From contig CALLPL010000008.1 of assembly GCA_938015455.1 (NCBI GenBank), forward strand, positions 1 to 33,599: 33,599 bases of DNA, in the 5' to 3' direction. Origin of the DNA: an uncultured Candidatus Altimarinota bacterium. GTDB taxonomy: Bacteria > Patescibacteriota > Gracilibacteria > BD1-5 > UBA6164. Position numbers and translations under genes: made by a program. The notes under the pieces were generated by a model. It was not told the DNA's origin, made no database searches, and saw nothing but the letters and a program-made list of their open reading frames with translations. Below, piece after piece: positions 9,736 to 20,404 of the stretch. Each line of letters begins with the position of its first letter. Position 1 is the stretch's first letter.

Positions 9736-9765
9736 GGGCGACACCGAAAGTTCGCCCTTTCTTTT
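9736..9765 (+). terminator. Rho-independent terminator
   Basis: GGGCGA (9736-9741) pairs with TCGCCC (9752-9757) around a 10-base loop, followed by TTTCTTTTT. It lies 24 bases after the 80-aa gene's stop. A second small hairpin with arms AGCTA/TAGCT overlaps the stop codon at 9711-9724. Confidence 0.8.
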
Positions 9766-9782
9766 TGCATTAAAACTCTCTT

Positions 9783-10643
9783 ATGAAAAGGTGATTTGTA
9801 TCAAAGTTCCTCTGGCTGTGTATCATAATATGATATAGCGTTATTATATTATGACAGCTTGGAGAGAAAGTAGCAATATTTGATATACTCTCTCACTTTT
9901 ACTATTTCTATACCCTGCTTGGCATAGTCATAGTTGGGTTCTGCTTATTTTCTAGAAATACTCCTACTATACTGACCTCTTGAGGGCTACTGATATTTCT
10001 TTTATTTAATCTCCTTCAGGCAGATGTTCTGGTATGAAGATACTCTGGGCAGGCAGATATATTTTACCTTAATAGTAACTACGCTATTAGAGAAGCTGAT
10101 GAAATAATAGCTGAGATATCTAGGCACAAGCCTCGCTACGTGATGATGGTAGAAATAAATCAGGAGTTAGACACACGCTTAAAACAAATATATAAAAATA
10201 CGATCTATCATCCAAAGTGAGCTCTCTCTCTTGGCTTTTACACAAACGAAGACATTATTTCTTCTCAGTTGCATACTCTCAGTTACCCTGTTCTAGAAGT
10301 TGAAGTCTCTGAGTTTACTTCCTTTTTGGTTCACCCTCTTCCCCCAATTACCAAGGAGTATATAACACTCCAAAGGGAAAATTTTTGAGAAATAAAAGAA
10401 CTCTTTAACGCGTCGGTATCTCAAAAAAAGATGATAGTAGGAGACTTTAACTCGAGCTTTTATTCTCCTGTGTTTAAAAAATATTTTTGAGATTTGCATT
10501 ACACAGGAGTCTATTCTTGGGGGAAACTGTGACCCCTAGCAATGCCTATAGACTACGCAATATCTAATAATAATTTTTTTAGCACTCATGGAACAAATTT
10601 TCATATTTCCGACCATATTCCTCTCCTGTTACAATTAGATTAA
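9783..10643 (+). CDS. Membrane-anchored endonuclease/exonuclease/phosphatase family protein
   Basis: 286 residues. Three hydrophobic segments fill the first 90 residues (around 8-25, 36-57 and 65-83). The rest is an EEP (DNase I-like, YafD-like) domain: YVMMVEINQEL supplies the metal-binding Glu, GDFNSSFYSP the Asp/Asn motif, PIDYAIS the D-x-x block and ISDHIPLLLQL the catalytic SDH near the end. The ATG at 9783 is chosen because the frame opens there and gives the first TM helix; the later ATG at 9851 is in another frame. Glycines at residues 4, 17 and 24 are UGA. The substrate (nucleic acid, phospholipid or other phosphodiester) is not predictable. Confidence 0.8.
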
Positions 10644-10664
10644 AGGCACAATTTATTTACTTAT

Positions 10665-10681
10665 AGTATTTTAAAAATACT
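10665..10681. repeat. AT-rich palindrome upstream of aclB
   Basis: AGTATTTT and AAAATACT form a near-perfect 17-base palindrome centred on one A, 41 bases before the aclB start. It could be an operator or part of the EEP gene's end; there is no other distinctive element in the 79-base gap. Confidence 0.35.
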
Positions 10682-10722
10682 AAAAAACTATATACTCTAC
10701 TAAAATATCTTTATCCTAAAAT

Positions 10723-11937
10723 ATGGCACAAATATCAATCCGTGAATACGATGTAAAACATATGTTTTATAAGAAAATATGAAAAAGTTATTCTGGAATA
10801 CAAATAAAAGAAAAAACAGATATAGAAAAAATTCAGGAACGAAAAAAATATGTCATTAAACCTGATATGTTATTTTGAAAACGTTGAAAAAGAGGCCTTT
10901 TAGGAATTAATCTTAGCAAAGAGGAATGCAAAGAATGGCTTGAAAAGTATTTTAAAAAACGAGAAAATATTGATGGAGTTGATGGAACACTAGATGTTTT
11001 TCTTGCAGAAGAAATCGTTGAAATCAAAAATGAATACTATCTCTCATTTGCACAAAGTAGAGAGGGTGACGTTATCACTTTTTCACCTGACGGTGGAGTA
11101 GATATAGAAGAAAATTGGGACTCTACACAGAACATAATTGTTCCAGTGGACATAGAGCTTAGCTCTGATCAATTAAAAAAGCTGGTTTGAACAAGTATTT
11201 CTCAAAATATAGAGTTCATGGAGCTTATATGACAGCTTTGGGAATACTATAGATCTTACGGATTTATATCTCTCGAGTGTAACCCTATTGCTGAGGATCA
11301 AGAGTGAAACTTTCATATGATAGATGCTGTTGCAAAGATTGATGACCAAGAAGAATACCTACAAAAATCTCACTGGACCGGCTTAGAGATTCCTAATAGC
11401 TATGGTTTTACGGAAAATGCAGGAGAGCGATATATCAAGGAACTTGATAATCAAACAGGAGCGTCACTCAAAATGAAAATACTCAATCAGAATGCTCGAA
11501 TCTGGACCTTATTTGCGGGAGGAGGAGGATCACTTGTCATGACTGATACACTTTGAGCTCTCTGACATGCCGATGAGATCTGAAACTACTGAGAGTGTAG
11601 CTGAAATCCTTCAAGAGAGTTTACCTATGAGTATACTAAAACGCTTCTAGAAGAGATGCTTCAAAATCAAACAACCTGAAAATATCTCATCATTGCTGGA
11701 GCGATTGCGAACTTTACTCATATAGACAAGACTTTTTCTGGCATTATTGATGCTCTTGAAGAAAGAATCGAAGAAATTCATAAGCAAAAAATAACTATTC
11801 TCGTGCGAAGAGGCTGAATTAATGAAAAGGCAGGTCTACAAATATTAACAGATGCTTGTATGAGACTAAATATTCCAGCAATAATTACTGGAAGTGATAG
11901 TTATATGACCGATATTTTAAAAGAAATAAAACTATAA
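10723..11937 (+). CDS. aclB: ATP-citrate lyase, small (ATP-grasp) subunit
   Basis: 404 residues, matching the N-terminal third of animal ACLY and the bacterial small subunit. Landmarks: VIKPDMLFGKRGKRGLLGINL (ATP-grasp entry), AQSREGDVITFSPDGGVDI, LECNPIAEDQEG, MIDAVAKIDDQEEY, then WTLFAGGGGSLVMTDTL, GNYGECSGNPS and ILVRRGGINEKAG. These belong specifically to ACL rather than succinyl-CoA synthetase beta, which lacks the KRRGK-like opening and the C-terminal 150-residue extension. At least ten UGA glycines are used. It is followed after 3 bases by aclA. The holoenzyme splits citrate with ATP and CoA into acetyl-CoA and oxaloacetate. Bacterial naming is used; plant nomenclature is reversed. Confidence 0.93.
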
Positions 11938-11940
11938 ATC

Positions 11941-13713
11941 ATGTTTACTACCAATTCTTTTGCTCTCATCTACGGACTCCAACTCAGCGCAGCGCAGCAT
12001 ATGCTAGATTTTGATTTTTTATCGTGAAGAGAGCCTTCGGTGCTCGCGTTTATAAATCCTGGAAAATATCAGTGAAATCACAAACTCTTTCATGGGGACA
12101 AGGAAATATTAATTCCTAGCTTTCCAAATTACGATTCTGTACCTAAAGAAATATCATCAAAACTCGATACCCTTGTAAACTTTGCTTCTTTTCGCTCAGC
12201 GCAAAGTACCTCACTCGAAGCAATGGAAAGTGGATACTTCCAAAACATTATCATAATTGCAGAATGAATTCCAGAGAGGCAAACACTCGAAGTCATAGAA
12301 AAAAATGAAACTCATAATCTTAATATTGTTTGACCTGCTACTGTTGGAGCGATGAGCGCCTGAGTATTCAGAGCAGGTAATACAGGTGGAAGTCTTGATA
12401 ATATTATAGACTCTCACTTATATGAGCCTGGAAATGTATGATTTGTTTCAAAATCATGAGGAATGAGTAATGAAATGCGAAGAGTTATCGCAGACAGGAC
12501 AAATGGAACCAGTCTCTCTATTGCCCTTGGTGGAGATAAATATAATATCATGGACTTCCCTACTGCTATGAAAATCATGCAAGAGGATGAATCCGTAAAA
12601 ATGATAGTAATGCTCTGAGAAATAGGAGGAAAAGATGAGATTGAAGTAGCTCGAATGATACAGGAAAAAGAAATAACAAAACCCGTAGTTGCTTGGTGTA
12701 TAGGAACTATAAATGAGCAAATCTCAGGAGAAGTACAATTTGGTCACGCAGGAGCGAAATCAAATAAGATTGAAGAAACTGCAAGCTATAAAAATAAACT
12801 CCTAAAAGAATCAGGAGCTATCGTTCCAGAAAGCTATATAGATTTATGAGACAAAATAGAAGAGCTTTTTAATAGTCTAGATATTAAAAAAAGCAGTCCT
12901 ACAGACATAGATCAGAAACTACAAATTATACGCACGAGAAGTAGGACAGGATTTACCTCTACTATTTCTAATGAAAGTGGAGGAGAACTCCTTTATAATG
13001 GAAAGAAAATATCAGAGTTTACAGCCTCTCCTAATATCTGAGAAGTGATATGACAGTTATGGCTTAAAAAAGATCTTCCAAAATATGCTTGCAGCTTCAT
13101 TAATACTGTTATCGTCTTGATTGCGGATCATGGACCAGCCGTTTCTGGAGCAACGAATGCTATTATCACCTCCAGAGCAGGAAACGATATAAAGTCTTCT
13201 CTGATATCAGGGCTTGCAACCATCGGGTCACTATTTTGATGAGCTATAGATGGTGCTGGAAAGTACTGGCTTGAGTCAGTAGAATCAGGTATATCTCCAG
13301 AGGAGTTTATAAAAAATATGAAACAAACAGGTATTAATATCCCAGGAATCTGACATAAGGTAAAGTCTAAATTTAATCCCGATAGTAGATGTGATATTCT
13401 TGAAAAACTTGCTGAGTCTTTTCCTACTCGCAAACATCTTAATTTCGCAAAATCAGTTGAGTCGCTCACTCTTGAAAAGAAATCTAATCTCATCCTCAAT
13501 GTAGATGGATATATTGCAGCAATGCTCCTGGATATATTTGAAAACTTAGAAATGAGTTACGAAGAAAAGAAAATGTATGTAGATGTTTGAGTATTTAATG
13601 GACTCTTTCTCCTGTCTCGAAGTATAGGATTTATATGACATGCGATAGATCAAAAAAGGCTCGGAGAATGACTCTACCGAACCTCTTGGAATGATATATT
13701 GTATACAGAGTAA
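11941..13713 (+). CDS. aclA: ATP-citrate lyase, large (CoA-ligase/citrate-synthase-like) subunit
   Basis: 590 residues, close to the usual ~610. The first half is the succinyl-CoA synthetase alpha-like part: [47 protein letters not shown] and the phosphohistidine motif EVQFGHAGA (His269). The second half is citrate-synthase-like: [63 protein letters not shown] and [19 protein letters not shown]. All catalytic landmarks of the family appear intact, so the enzyme is probably active. Many glycines, including one in GIGHK, are UGA. It directly follows aclB. No other citric-acid-cycle gene is present in the window; its stop lies 7 bases from the convergent sortase gene's stop. Confidence 0.95.
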
Positions 13714-13720
13714 TAAAAAT

Positions 13721-14566
13721 TTACAAACTCTCAGTAGAGGTATCTAAATACTTTGCCTTTATAATCCACCTTCCTTCTGTACCTCCAATAGGGGTACAAG
13801 TGAAAAGAGTCAGATTCTTCCCATCTTGTGGGAGAAATATTGAGGTATCATATTCTGAGGTATTGTATGATTCTTCTATCTCATATTTGTATTGATCATA
13901 ATTTCATTCTGGATTTTTCACATAGATCCAGACCTGTTCTCATTCACTGAGTTCGATAATTTTTTGAAAGTGTGTCTTGTATCTCCCCTCTTCTCCTTTC
14001 CAATACGAACTGTGAGCAAATACCATTTTGGTTCACTCTTCTCCGTACCCATTGATACTTGTCCCTGGGTATTCAAGAGCTCCTGTTTCAAGGGCTGAGT
14101 TAATATCTACCTCTCGACCATTAATCATCTTATCAAACTCTTGAGAGTCTTCACTAAACTCATTTATTGGGACAACGAGTCAGTTTGCTGGGACTACTAT
14201 ATATTTATATGCATCTCTGTCTTCTTCTATCAAAACCTGTTTCCAATGATTAATGTCATCATTCGCATCTCCTGCAAGACGAAATACCTCTGGGGAAGGA
14301 AGGTCTGTTTCTATACTTGGATGCTCCTCTATCCCCACACGGTCACCTATAGAAGCTCTCGTTTGTGGTATCTTCGCTGGGAGTTTCTTTAACTGCGTTT
14401 TAGCTAAGTCGTCTTCTTTTAATTCTTGCTCTAACGATGAAGAAGTGTTAGAAAGAAAACTGTTTCAAAAATTGATAACACCCCCATTCATAAAAAATAA
14501 ACGCCCAAATATAAGAATCCCTACCATTACGGTAAGGATTCTTAAAATCTTGTCTGCTCTATTCAT
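13721..14566 (-). CDS. Sortase
   Basis: 281 residues. An N-terminal signal-anchor helix (about 8-25) is followed by a ~100-residue stalk region and a C-terminal sortase barrel. Visible catalytic residues: His in MVFAHSSYWKG, Cys257 in LTLFTCTPIGGTEGRW and Arg266 nine residues later. The TCTP-x-G...RW arrangement suggests a class D/E-like transpeptidase that cleaves LPxTG-like signals and anchors surface proteins. UGA glycines include those in FGNSF and GEEGTK. It lies 26 bases downstream of a Ser/Gly-rich exported protein with an IPTTG sequence near its C-terminus, a possible partner. Confidence 0.88.
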
Positions 14567-14592
14567 GAATTTGTATTATAAAGAGTTTCTTA

Positions 14593-15282
14593 TTATCTAC
14601 TTATAGAAACACCTGTTGTTGGGATCTTTGTTGGAATACTGTTGAGAAGAGATGTACTACTTCCAGAAGCTTGATTCGCTCCTGATGCTCCTGCAGATGA
14701 AGTAGAGGCATTTCCTGAAGTTGAGCTAGAACCAGCTGAAGAGCTTCCACTCGTAGATCATCCTGATGACGATGTTGAGCTTGAACTACTTGATGAGCCC
14801 CCTCATGTTGTTCACCCTGATGATGACGTTGATGAACTAGCTGTAGAGTCTGATCATTCAGTTCATCCTGATGACGATGTTGAGCTTGAACTACCTGAGG
14901 CAGCAATTAAATCGCTAAGTAAACCACTTTGTCCAAAAGAATTTGCTCATCCACCTCCACCTCATCTTCCACTAGAAGAAGAACTTGTTGAAGAAGTTGA
15001 ACTTGAACTCGATGATGAACTTGATACAGTACCAGCATCGAAATCACCATAACCAAATGCATAACCATAACCATATACACCTGTATTATCACCATCCCAT
15101 CCCAGACCATAAAGGAATTGAGTCGGATTAGAAGCAACATTAGATATACCAGGAGCAAGACCATCAAGGGTTCTTACGAAACCAGCAAGTGCACCACTCA
15201 CATTAAGCGCAAATACAAGAACTGCTACTGTAAGAACTGTAAAAGCTCTCGAAAGAGTTGTCTTAGAGTTATCCATAAACAT
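14593..15282 (-). CDS. Ser/Gly-rich exported protein with C-terminal IPTTG
   Basis: 229 residues. The signal peptide ends ...VSGALA before residue 34. Residues about 34-85 hold a Tyr/Gly-rich region (YGYGYAFGYGDF). Most of the rest is low-complexity Ser/Thr/Gly with blocks such as SSSSTSSSGG. The C-terminus is NSIPTKIPTTGVSISR. IPTTG resembles a sortase signal, yet the usual hydrophobic helix and basic tail after it are missing. Many Gly codons are UGA, including a run of mixed UGA and GGN codons at about residues 109-115. The start could be Met1 or Met3. An exact 32-base in-frame direct repeat lies in the Ser-rich part. Probably a flexible cell-surface stalk. Confidence 0.78.
14758..14894. 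repeat. 32-base direct repeat inside the Ser/Gly-rich gene
   Basis: The same 32 bases occur at 14758-14789 and 14863-14894, 105 bases (35 codons) apart and in frame; a diverged partial copy starts near 14812. It encodes the STSSSG-type block, pointing to expansion by duplication. Confidence 0.85.
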
Positions 15283-15466
15283 TAGTTTTTAGAAATTAAA
15301 ATTTAGCTTAGTCTAATAAAATATATTATAAAGTAAAATAAAATTCACGCAAAACACACAATCTAATAGTTTGATTTTGTTTAAAAATCTGCAAATTCAA
15401 AAAAACTTTAATACACTCCGAAAGCAGCTATAATAAGATTATATCTTCTTATCCAAGAACAAAAGT

Positions 15467-17101
15467 ATGAAAAAATCTTCAAAAAAAGTAAAAAAATGAG
15501 TAAATACAAAATATAAAAATATCCCTGTAAAAAAGATTATAGGAGGATGATTACTCATTGGTACTCTGCTCATTGGGAATCGAGCATATGATCTTGCTTC
15601 TGCTCCAATTGAAGCAAAGAAATGTACCTTCGCATATCCTTTTGAGTATAAGGGAAATGTTATCAATATTGATATCCAAGCAAATGACGCAAGTAAACTA
15701 AATATCGTTCAAGAATGAGGCTTTATAAATGACGCAAGTTGTCTCAATAAGACCCCCATATATGCCATAGCATATATAAGCTCAGAGGAAGATTTACAAA
15801 CTGCTATTGCATTTGCCAAGAAGAATAACCTTAAGATCACTCCTGCAGGAAAGCAGCATACTATGTGATGACATACATTTTCAAAAGGTGGGCTCGTGCT
15901 CGATATGAAGGGATATAAACAAGTCTCTGTAAACCAGGAAGATATGACCATGCAAGTTGAGAGTGGTGCAACCTGGCAACACGTTCAACAAATACTTGAT
16001 CCACTTGATCTCGCAGTAAAATCTATGCAATCAATTAATCTCTTTACTATATGATGAAGCCTCAGTGCAAATGCACACGGAATAGCACATAATCCTGGTC
16101 AAATCGCACCAACAATTGTATCTATGAGAGTGATGCTTGCTTCTTGAGAAATTATTGAAACAAGCCCAACAAAAAATTCAGAACTCTTTGGTGCAGTTCT
16201 TGGTTGATATGGGCTTCAAGGTATTATTCTGGATGTTGTATTTGATATCGTAGCAAATGAAATGTATGCATGGGAAAAAAGTTATATTGATTACACTGAT
16301 TTTGAAAATTACTATAAAAGCAATGTTATCGGAAATGATAGTGTGGCTCTATTTTATGGGAGACTTTCAATTGCACCATGAAAAAATTACCTCAGAGAAA
16401 CAGCTATTCATAAATATAGTACTACCACGAATCAAGAAATAATCCCTATTAAGCCAGCATCAAAGGTCGCTATTAAACGATTTATTTTTAACTTTTCTAA
16501 AACTGGAGAAATCGGAAAATGGTTCCGGTGGTTTTTGGAAAAAAACATAGAATCTGGAGGACATACATGCGTCTCAAGAAATGAAGCGATGTCTGATTCG
16601 GATGAGATAATATGTTTAGCAAGTCGGAATCAAAAGATGAATCAAGCAATGGAATACCTCGATAATAAGCAGCAAGATACGAATATTCTACAAGAATATT
16701 TTATACCTCTTGATAATATTACTCAATTTATTGATGATCTACGAGATATCGTAAGTAATTCAGAAACAAATTTATTAAATGTAACAATACGTATTGTTAC
16801 AAAAGATACTATCACTGCTCTCCCATACGCAAAAGACGATCGAATTGCTTTTGTGCTGTATTTTAATCAAAAACTTAATAAAGAAGATAGTGAAGAGTTA
16901 GAAGTCACTACACAGAAACTTATTGATGCATCGATAAAACATGGAGGGACGTATTACCTCCCATATCAGCTTTATTATTCAGATGAACAACTTCGTGCAG
17001 CATATCCAGAAATAGATGACTTTTTCAAACTCAAACAGCAGTATGATCCAGATGAACTATTCTCAAATACATTTTATGAAACCTACAAACCTACTGAGTA
17101 A
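15467..17101 (+). CDS. Membrane-anchored FAD-linked oxidase (VAO family)
   Basis: 544 residues. A basic N-terminus is followed by a hydrophobic segment (about 24-37), so the enzyme is likely anchored facing outward. The FAD-binding PP-loop domain is clear: ISSEEDLQTAIAFAKKNN, ITPAGKQHTMGGHTF, GGLVLDMKGYK, then INLFTIGGSLSANAHG, FGAVLGGYGLQGIILDV. The C-terminal half is a cap domain ending in the family-like KQQYDPDELFSNTF block, as in alditol, gulonolactone and related oxidases. UGA glycines appear in the FAD loops. The substrate is unknown. Its 3' end overlaps the convergent GDPD gene by 11 bases. Confidence 0.87.
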
Positions 17102-18044
17102 CTTCATACAGATGTGTGTCTCTTAAATCCTTCGTCATCTGTGGTTCATCTGTAACAAGTCAATACGGTCCTATCTCTATAGCTTCTAATATGACTTCTG
17201 GTGTATTTAGTGACCAGATAAACACTGGATATCAAATATCCATAAGTACTTGTATATCCTCTTTAGGAATTTTGTGATTAATACTCAGTGCATCTGGTCG
17301 AATCCATCTACGTATAGCTCTCCTTGTAAACTCCTTACGTAGAAACCATGGAAGTGATACACGGTCTTCAGGCTTTGTTTCAGCAATTCTTTTTGGATCC
17401 CAACCAGAATTCATATAGATAAATACTGTTTGTATGCGAGCGTCAATTGATTCGAGACGTTTCAGCACAAAAGGATTAAATGCGCTTATAAACACCTTGT
17501 CATATGCGTCATATTTCTCTATCACTGCTGATACTTTTTCTTCTATACCAGTATTTCATAGAGCCGAAACTTTTAGCTCTACCATGAGGCGAGAATCAGG
17601 AGTAATCTCAGATACAAAATCCTCAAAAGATGCTATAAATACATCTTGAAAGTCAGGATCACCATATGCAATAGAGAGATCATACTGCTGTAACTCCTTA
17701 AAAGTATAGCTATCTACACGGCCCGTCCCCTGAGTAAATCGATTGATATCCACGTCATGAAAAATCACAACTTCTCTGTCTTTTGTATACTGCGCGTCTA
17801 CATCTACTCCGTCCATTCACTCTTCAAGTGCTATTCTCGCTCCCTCAATACTATTATCAGGTGCATGATTCCCAAACCCCCTATGAGCAAATACTAATAA
17901 TTTTTCTTCTGTTTCAATGCTTCACTTATATGAAGCTTCAATAGAAAATACATATAAAAGATATAAACATGTAATAAGAATGACTCATCCACATATGAAT
18001 AAAAAGCGTAAAAATATATATTTAATTTTTTGAGAGTAATTCAT
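17091..18044 (-). CDS. Glycerophosphodiester phosphodiesterase family protein
   Basis: 317 residues. An N-terminal TM helix (about 8-35) precedes a GDPD TIM-barrel: LVFAHRGFGNHAPDNS, ALEEGMDGVDVDAQYTKD, VVIFHDVDINRFTQG, MVELKVSALG, VFISAFNPFVLKRL, and near the end IWSLNTPEVI and GLVTDEP. The His residues and the E-x-K pair are present. The Glu of the usual E-x-D metal pair is Asp here (VDVD), and PENT is PDNS. Such enzymes hydrolyse glycerophosphodiesters to glycerol 3-phosphate and an alcohol. It is divergent from the PLD-like gene with only 38 bases between the start codons. The conservative changes leave activity plausible. Confidence 0.87.
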
Positions 18045-18082
18045 ATACTTTAAATAATTCATAAACTCATATACTATACTCT

Positions 18083-19564
18083 ATGCCTGAAAAAAATAAA
18101 AGAAAAAAACGTATAAGGCTCATTTTATGAGTCATCTTTATAATATATATACTTACTGGAATATATCACTCCTACCTCAAACCTCTTCCTGAGTGAATAA
18201 ATATGCGAGGTGACTTACATAATATAAACCCTTCACAAGTAACATTTCTTCATGATGATACCTATCAAACAGCTTCATGAGAACAAATAATCGAGCAAGA
18301 GATTTTTGATACACTCTTATCGCAAATTGAAAATGCTTCTTCATATATACTCATAGATATGTTTTTTTTTAGTGATTTTACCTGAACAGAAAAGAAAAGT
18401 TATAGACCCCTCTCTCAGGAACTTACAAACGCACTTATTCAAAAAAAGAAAACAACACCAAACATCACCATACAAGTTATTACAGATCCGATTAATACCA
18501 TGTATGGGTGACATCATGCAGATCATCTGGAAGCATTACAAGCAAATAATATACCTGTTATCATTACAGATTTATCAAAACTTCGTGACAGTAATCCAAT
18601 ATATAGCCCGGTATGGAGATGGATATTTCGATGGTTCTGAAATACTCAAAGTGGTGGATGGATACAAAATGCTATGGATATACATAAACCAAAACTTACT
18701 CTTCGCTCCTACCTACATGCCTTAAATTATAAGGCAAATCATAGAAAAATACTTGTTACAGATGCTGGGGAAGCACAAAACGAACTTATTACGCTCATAA
18801 CATCAGCAAATCCTCATGATGGATCGAGTAAACACTCAAATAATGGCTTTCAAATACAAGGAAACATAGGATGGGGTGTAATTGATTCAGAGCAAGCAGT
18901 TGCAAATATGTCTGGTTACACGCTGTTACTTCCTCAGTTCTCTCAAGCAGAAAGTAATAAACCTTCTAATAAATGAGATAATATCACGGCCCAGCTACTT
19001 ACAGAAAAAAAGATAAAAGAACATATTCTAGAAAACATATCTCAGCTCAAGAAAGAAGATACTATCAACATACTCATGTTTTATTTTTCGGATAGAGATA
19101 TTATCAATGCTCTAACTAATGCAGCAGATAGAGGTGTAAATATAAAGATTCTCATGGACCCAAACAAAGACGCTTTTGGGAGAACAAAAGACGGGACCCC
19201 TAATAGACAGGTGGCATCTGAACTCCATAAGCATGGAATTAAAATTCGTTGGTGTAACACATACGGTGAACAGTGTCACTGAAAGCTTCTTCTATTTTCT
19301 CAAAATAATAACAAGGGTGTTATGCTCGGATCTGCAAATCTCACACGAAGAAATATAGATAATTATAATCTTGAAAGTAATATACATCTATCATGAGGTT
19401 TTGAGTTCTCTGCATACAAAGAAGCTTCTGAATTATTTCAAAACCTCTGGAATAATTCAGAATGAAACATGCATAGTCTGAGTTATGAAACGTATAAAAA
19501 TGAAGGAAGCTTTGATTATTTAAAATATTGGCTAAAGGAAGTGAGTGGATTTAGTCGCTTTTAA
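18083..19564 (+). CDS. Phospholipase D-like membrane protein with two HKD motifs
   Basis: 493 residues. An N-terminal TM helix (about 12-28) is followed by two PLD half-domains. The first HKD is NHRKILVTDAGE, with downstream ITSANPHDGS; the second is QCHGKLLLFS followed by MLGSANLTRRNIDNYN. In the second motif the middle residue of HxK is encoded by UGA, and the usual final Asp is Ser. Ten in-frame UGA codons were counted. The layout resembles cardiolipin synthase/transphosphatidylase-type enzymes, acting on phospholipids at the membrane. Its stop codon overlaps the stop of the next, convergent gene through a shared TTAA. Confidence 0.87.
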
Positions 19565-20403
19565 TCTAAGCCCCCGCGAATATACCGCGAGAAATCCCCT
19601 TGTCACTCGGCTGATTGAATCTTAGGTGTTATTAAAGCATCTGCCTGTATAACAGAGAAATCCTCTCTTATATCAATCAAATCAATTCCGTATAAAAAAG
19701 CCCCCGACTGTTTTGGAAGAAATATTCTATAATCAAAAGGGATATCAATACCCACAGAGCGCAGATGCTCTACAATAAGCTGATTACAAGAATTTAAAAA
19801 TGTATTATAAAATTCTGGTGTATTATGTAGCATTTCAGCTTTCTTCATCATAGAAACAAACAAATCTTGCTTTTGAATGTCGCTCAACTGGAGCTCATAT
19901 CGATACACAGGATTATCTCGATGGATTCACCGAACCTTTAAAATATCTTCTTCACTTGCGAGTACATACATGAGTTCATACTCACGAAAAAAACCTTTAA
20001 GGGGAGAGAACTCTTCTCATTGCTCTTTGCGAATTTCTGTAGAAACCATGAGGTGTGATCCATCCACGAAACCAAAACTTAAGAAGGTATGAGCTACGGC
20101 AACTGAGAACAATTCTTCTACAAAAAAATCTACTGATACTACATCTTCAACTCGAAACACTCAATCATAATACCTCACCTCATATTCATCTCGAGATGTA
20201 TATACCGTATCTCGTATATTTTTTACACTCACCTCCATACCACCTGTAGAATCCAGGAATGATACTTCCGGTAATATTTTTTGATCCCCGGACCAATTTA
20301 GATTATTTGATGGCTCTCGTAAAGACACAAAAATAGCTCCAATACATATAAGTAGGGAGCATAGAATCATTAAAATACCTAATCATCGTTTAATTCTAAA
20401 CAT
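19561..20403 (-). CDS. DUF4105-like (Lnb N-terminal periplasmic domain) protein
   Basis: 280 residues. A TM helix near the N-terminus (about 8-25) precedes an extracytoplasmic domain. The signature blocks are AVAHTFLSFGFVDGSHLMVSTEIRK (in two parts, UGA-containing nearby), KGFFREYELMYVLASEED and FYNTFLNSCNQLIVEHL, which resemble the DUF4105/Lnb N-terminal family with its H-T-F-L-S, EIRKE and N-x-C motifs. That family is thought to be a peptidase-like papain/NlpC relative by fold, but the activity is unknown. UGA glycines at 7, 70, 117 and later. It follows a small DUF4383-like gene, overlapping nothing, with a 1-base gap. Confidence 0.72.
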
Positions 20404-20404
20404 A

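Noticed and set aside
13128-13499. 123-aa ORF antisense to aclA
   Set aside because: Shadow of the strongly conserved aclA coding frame.
14601-15167. Gln/His-rich and Val/Leu-rich ORFs in other frames of the Ser/Gly-rich gene
   Set aside because: Low-complexity shadows; the chosen frame has a signal peptide and a consistent start and stop.
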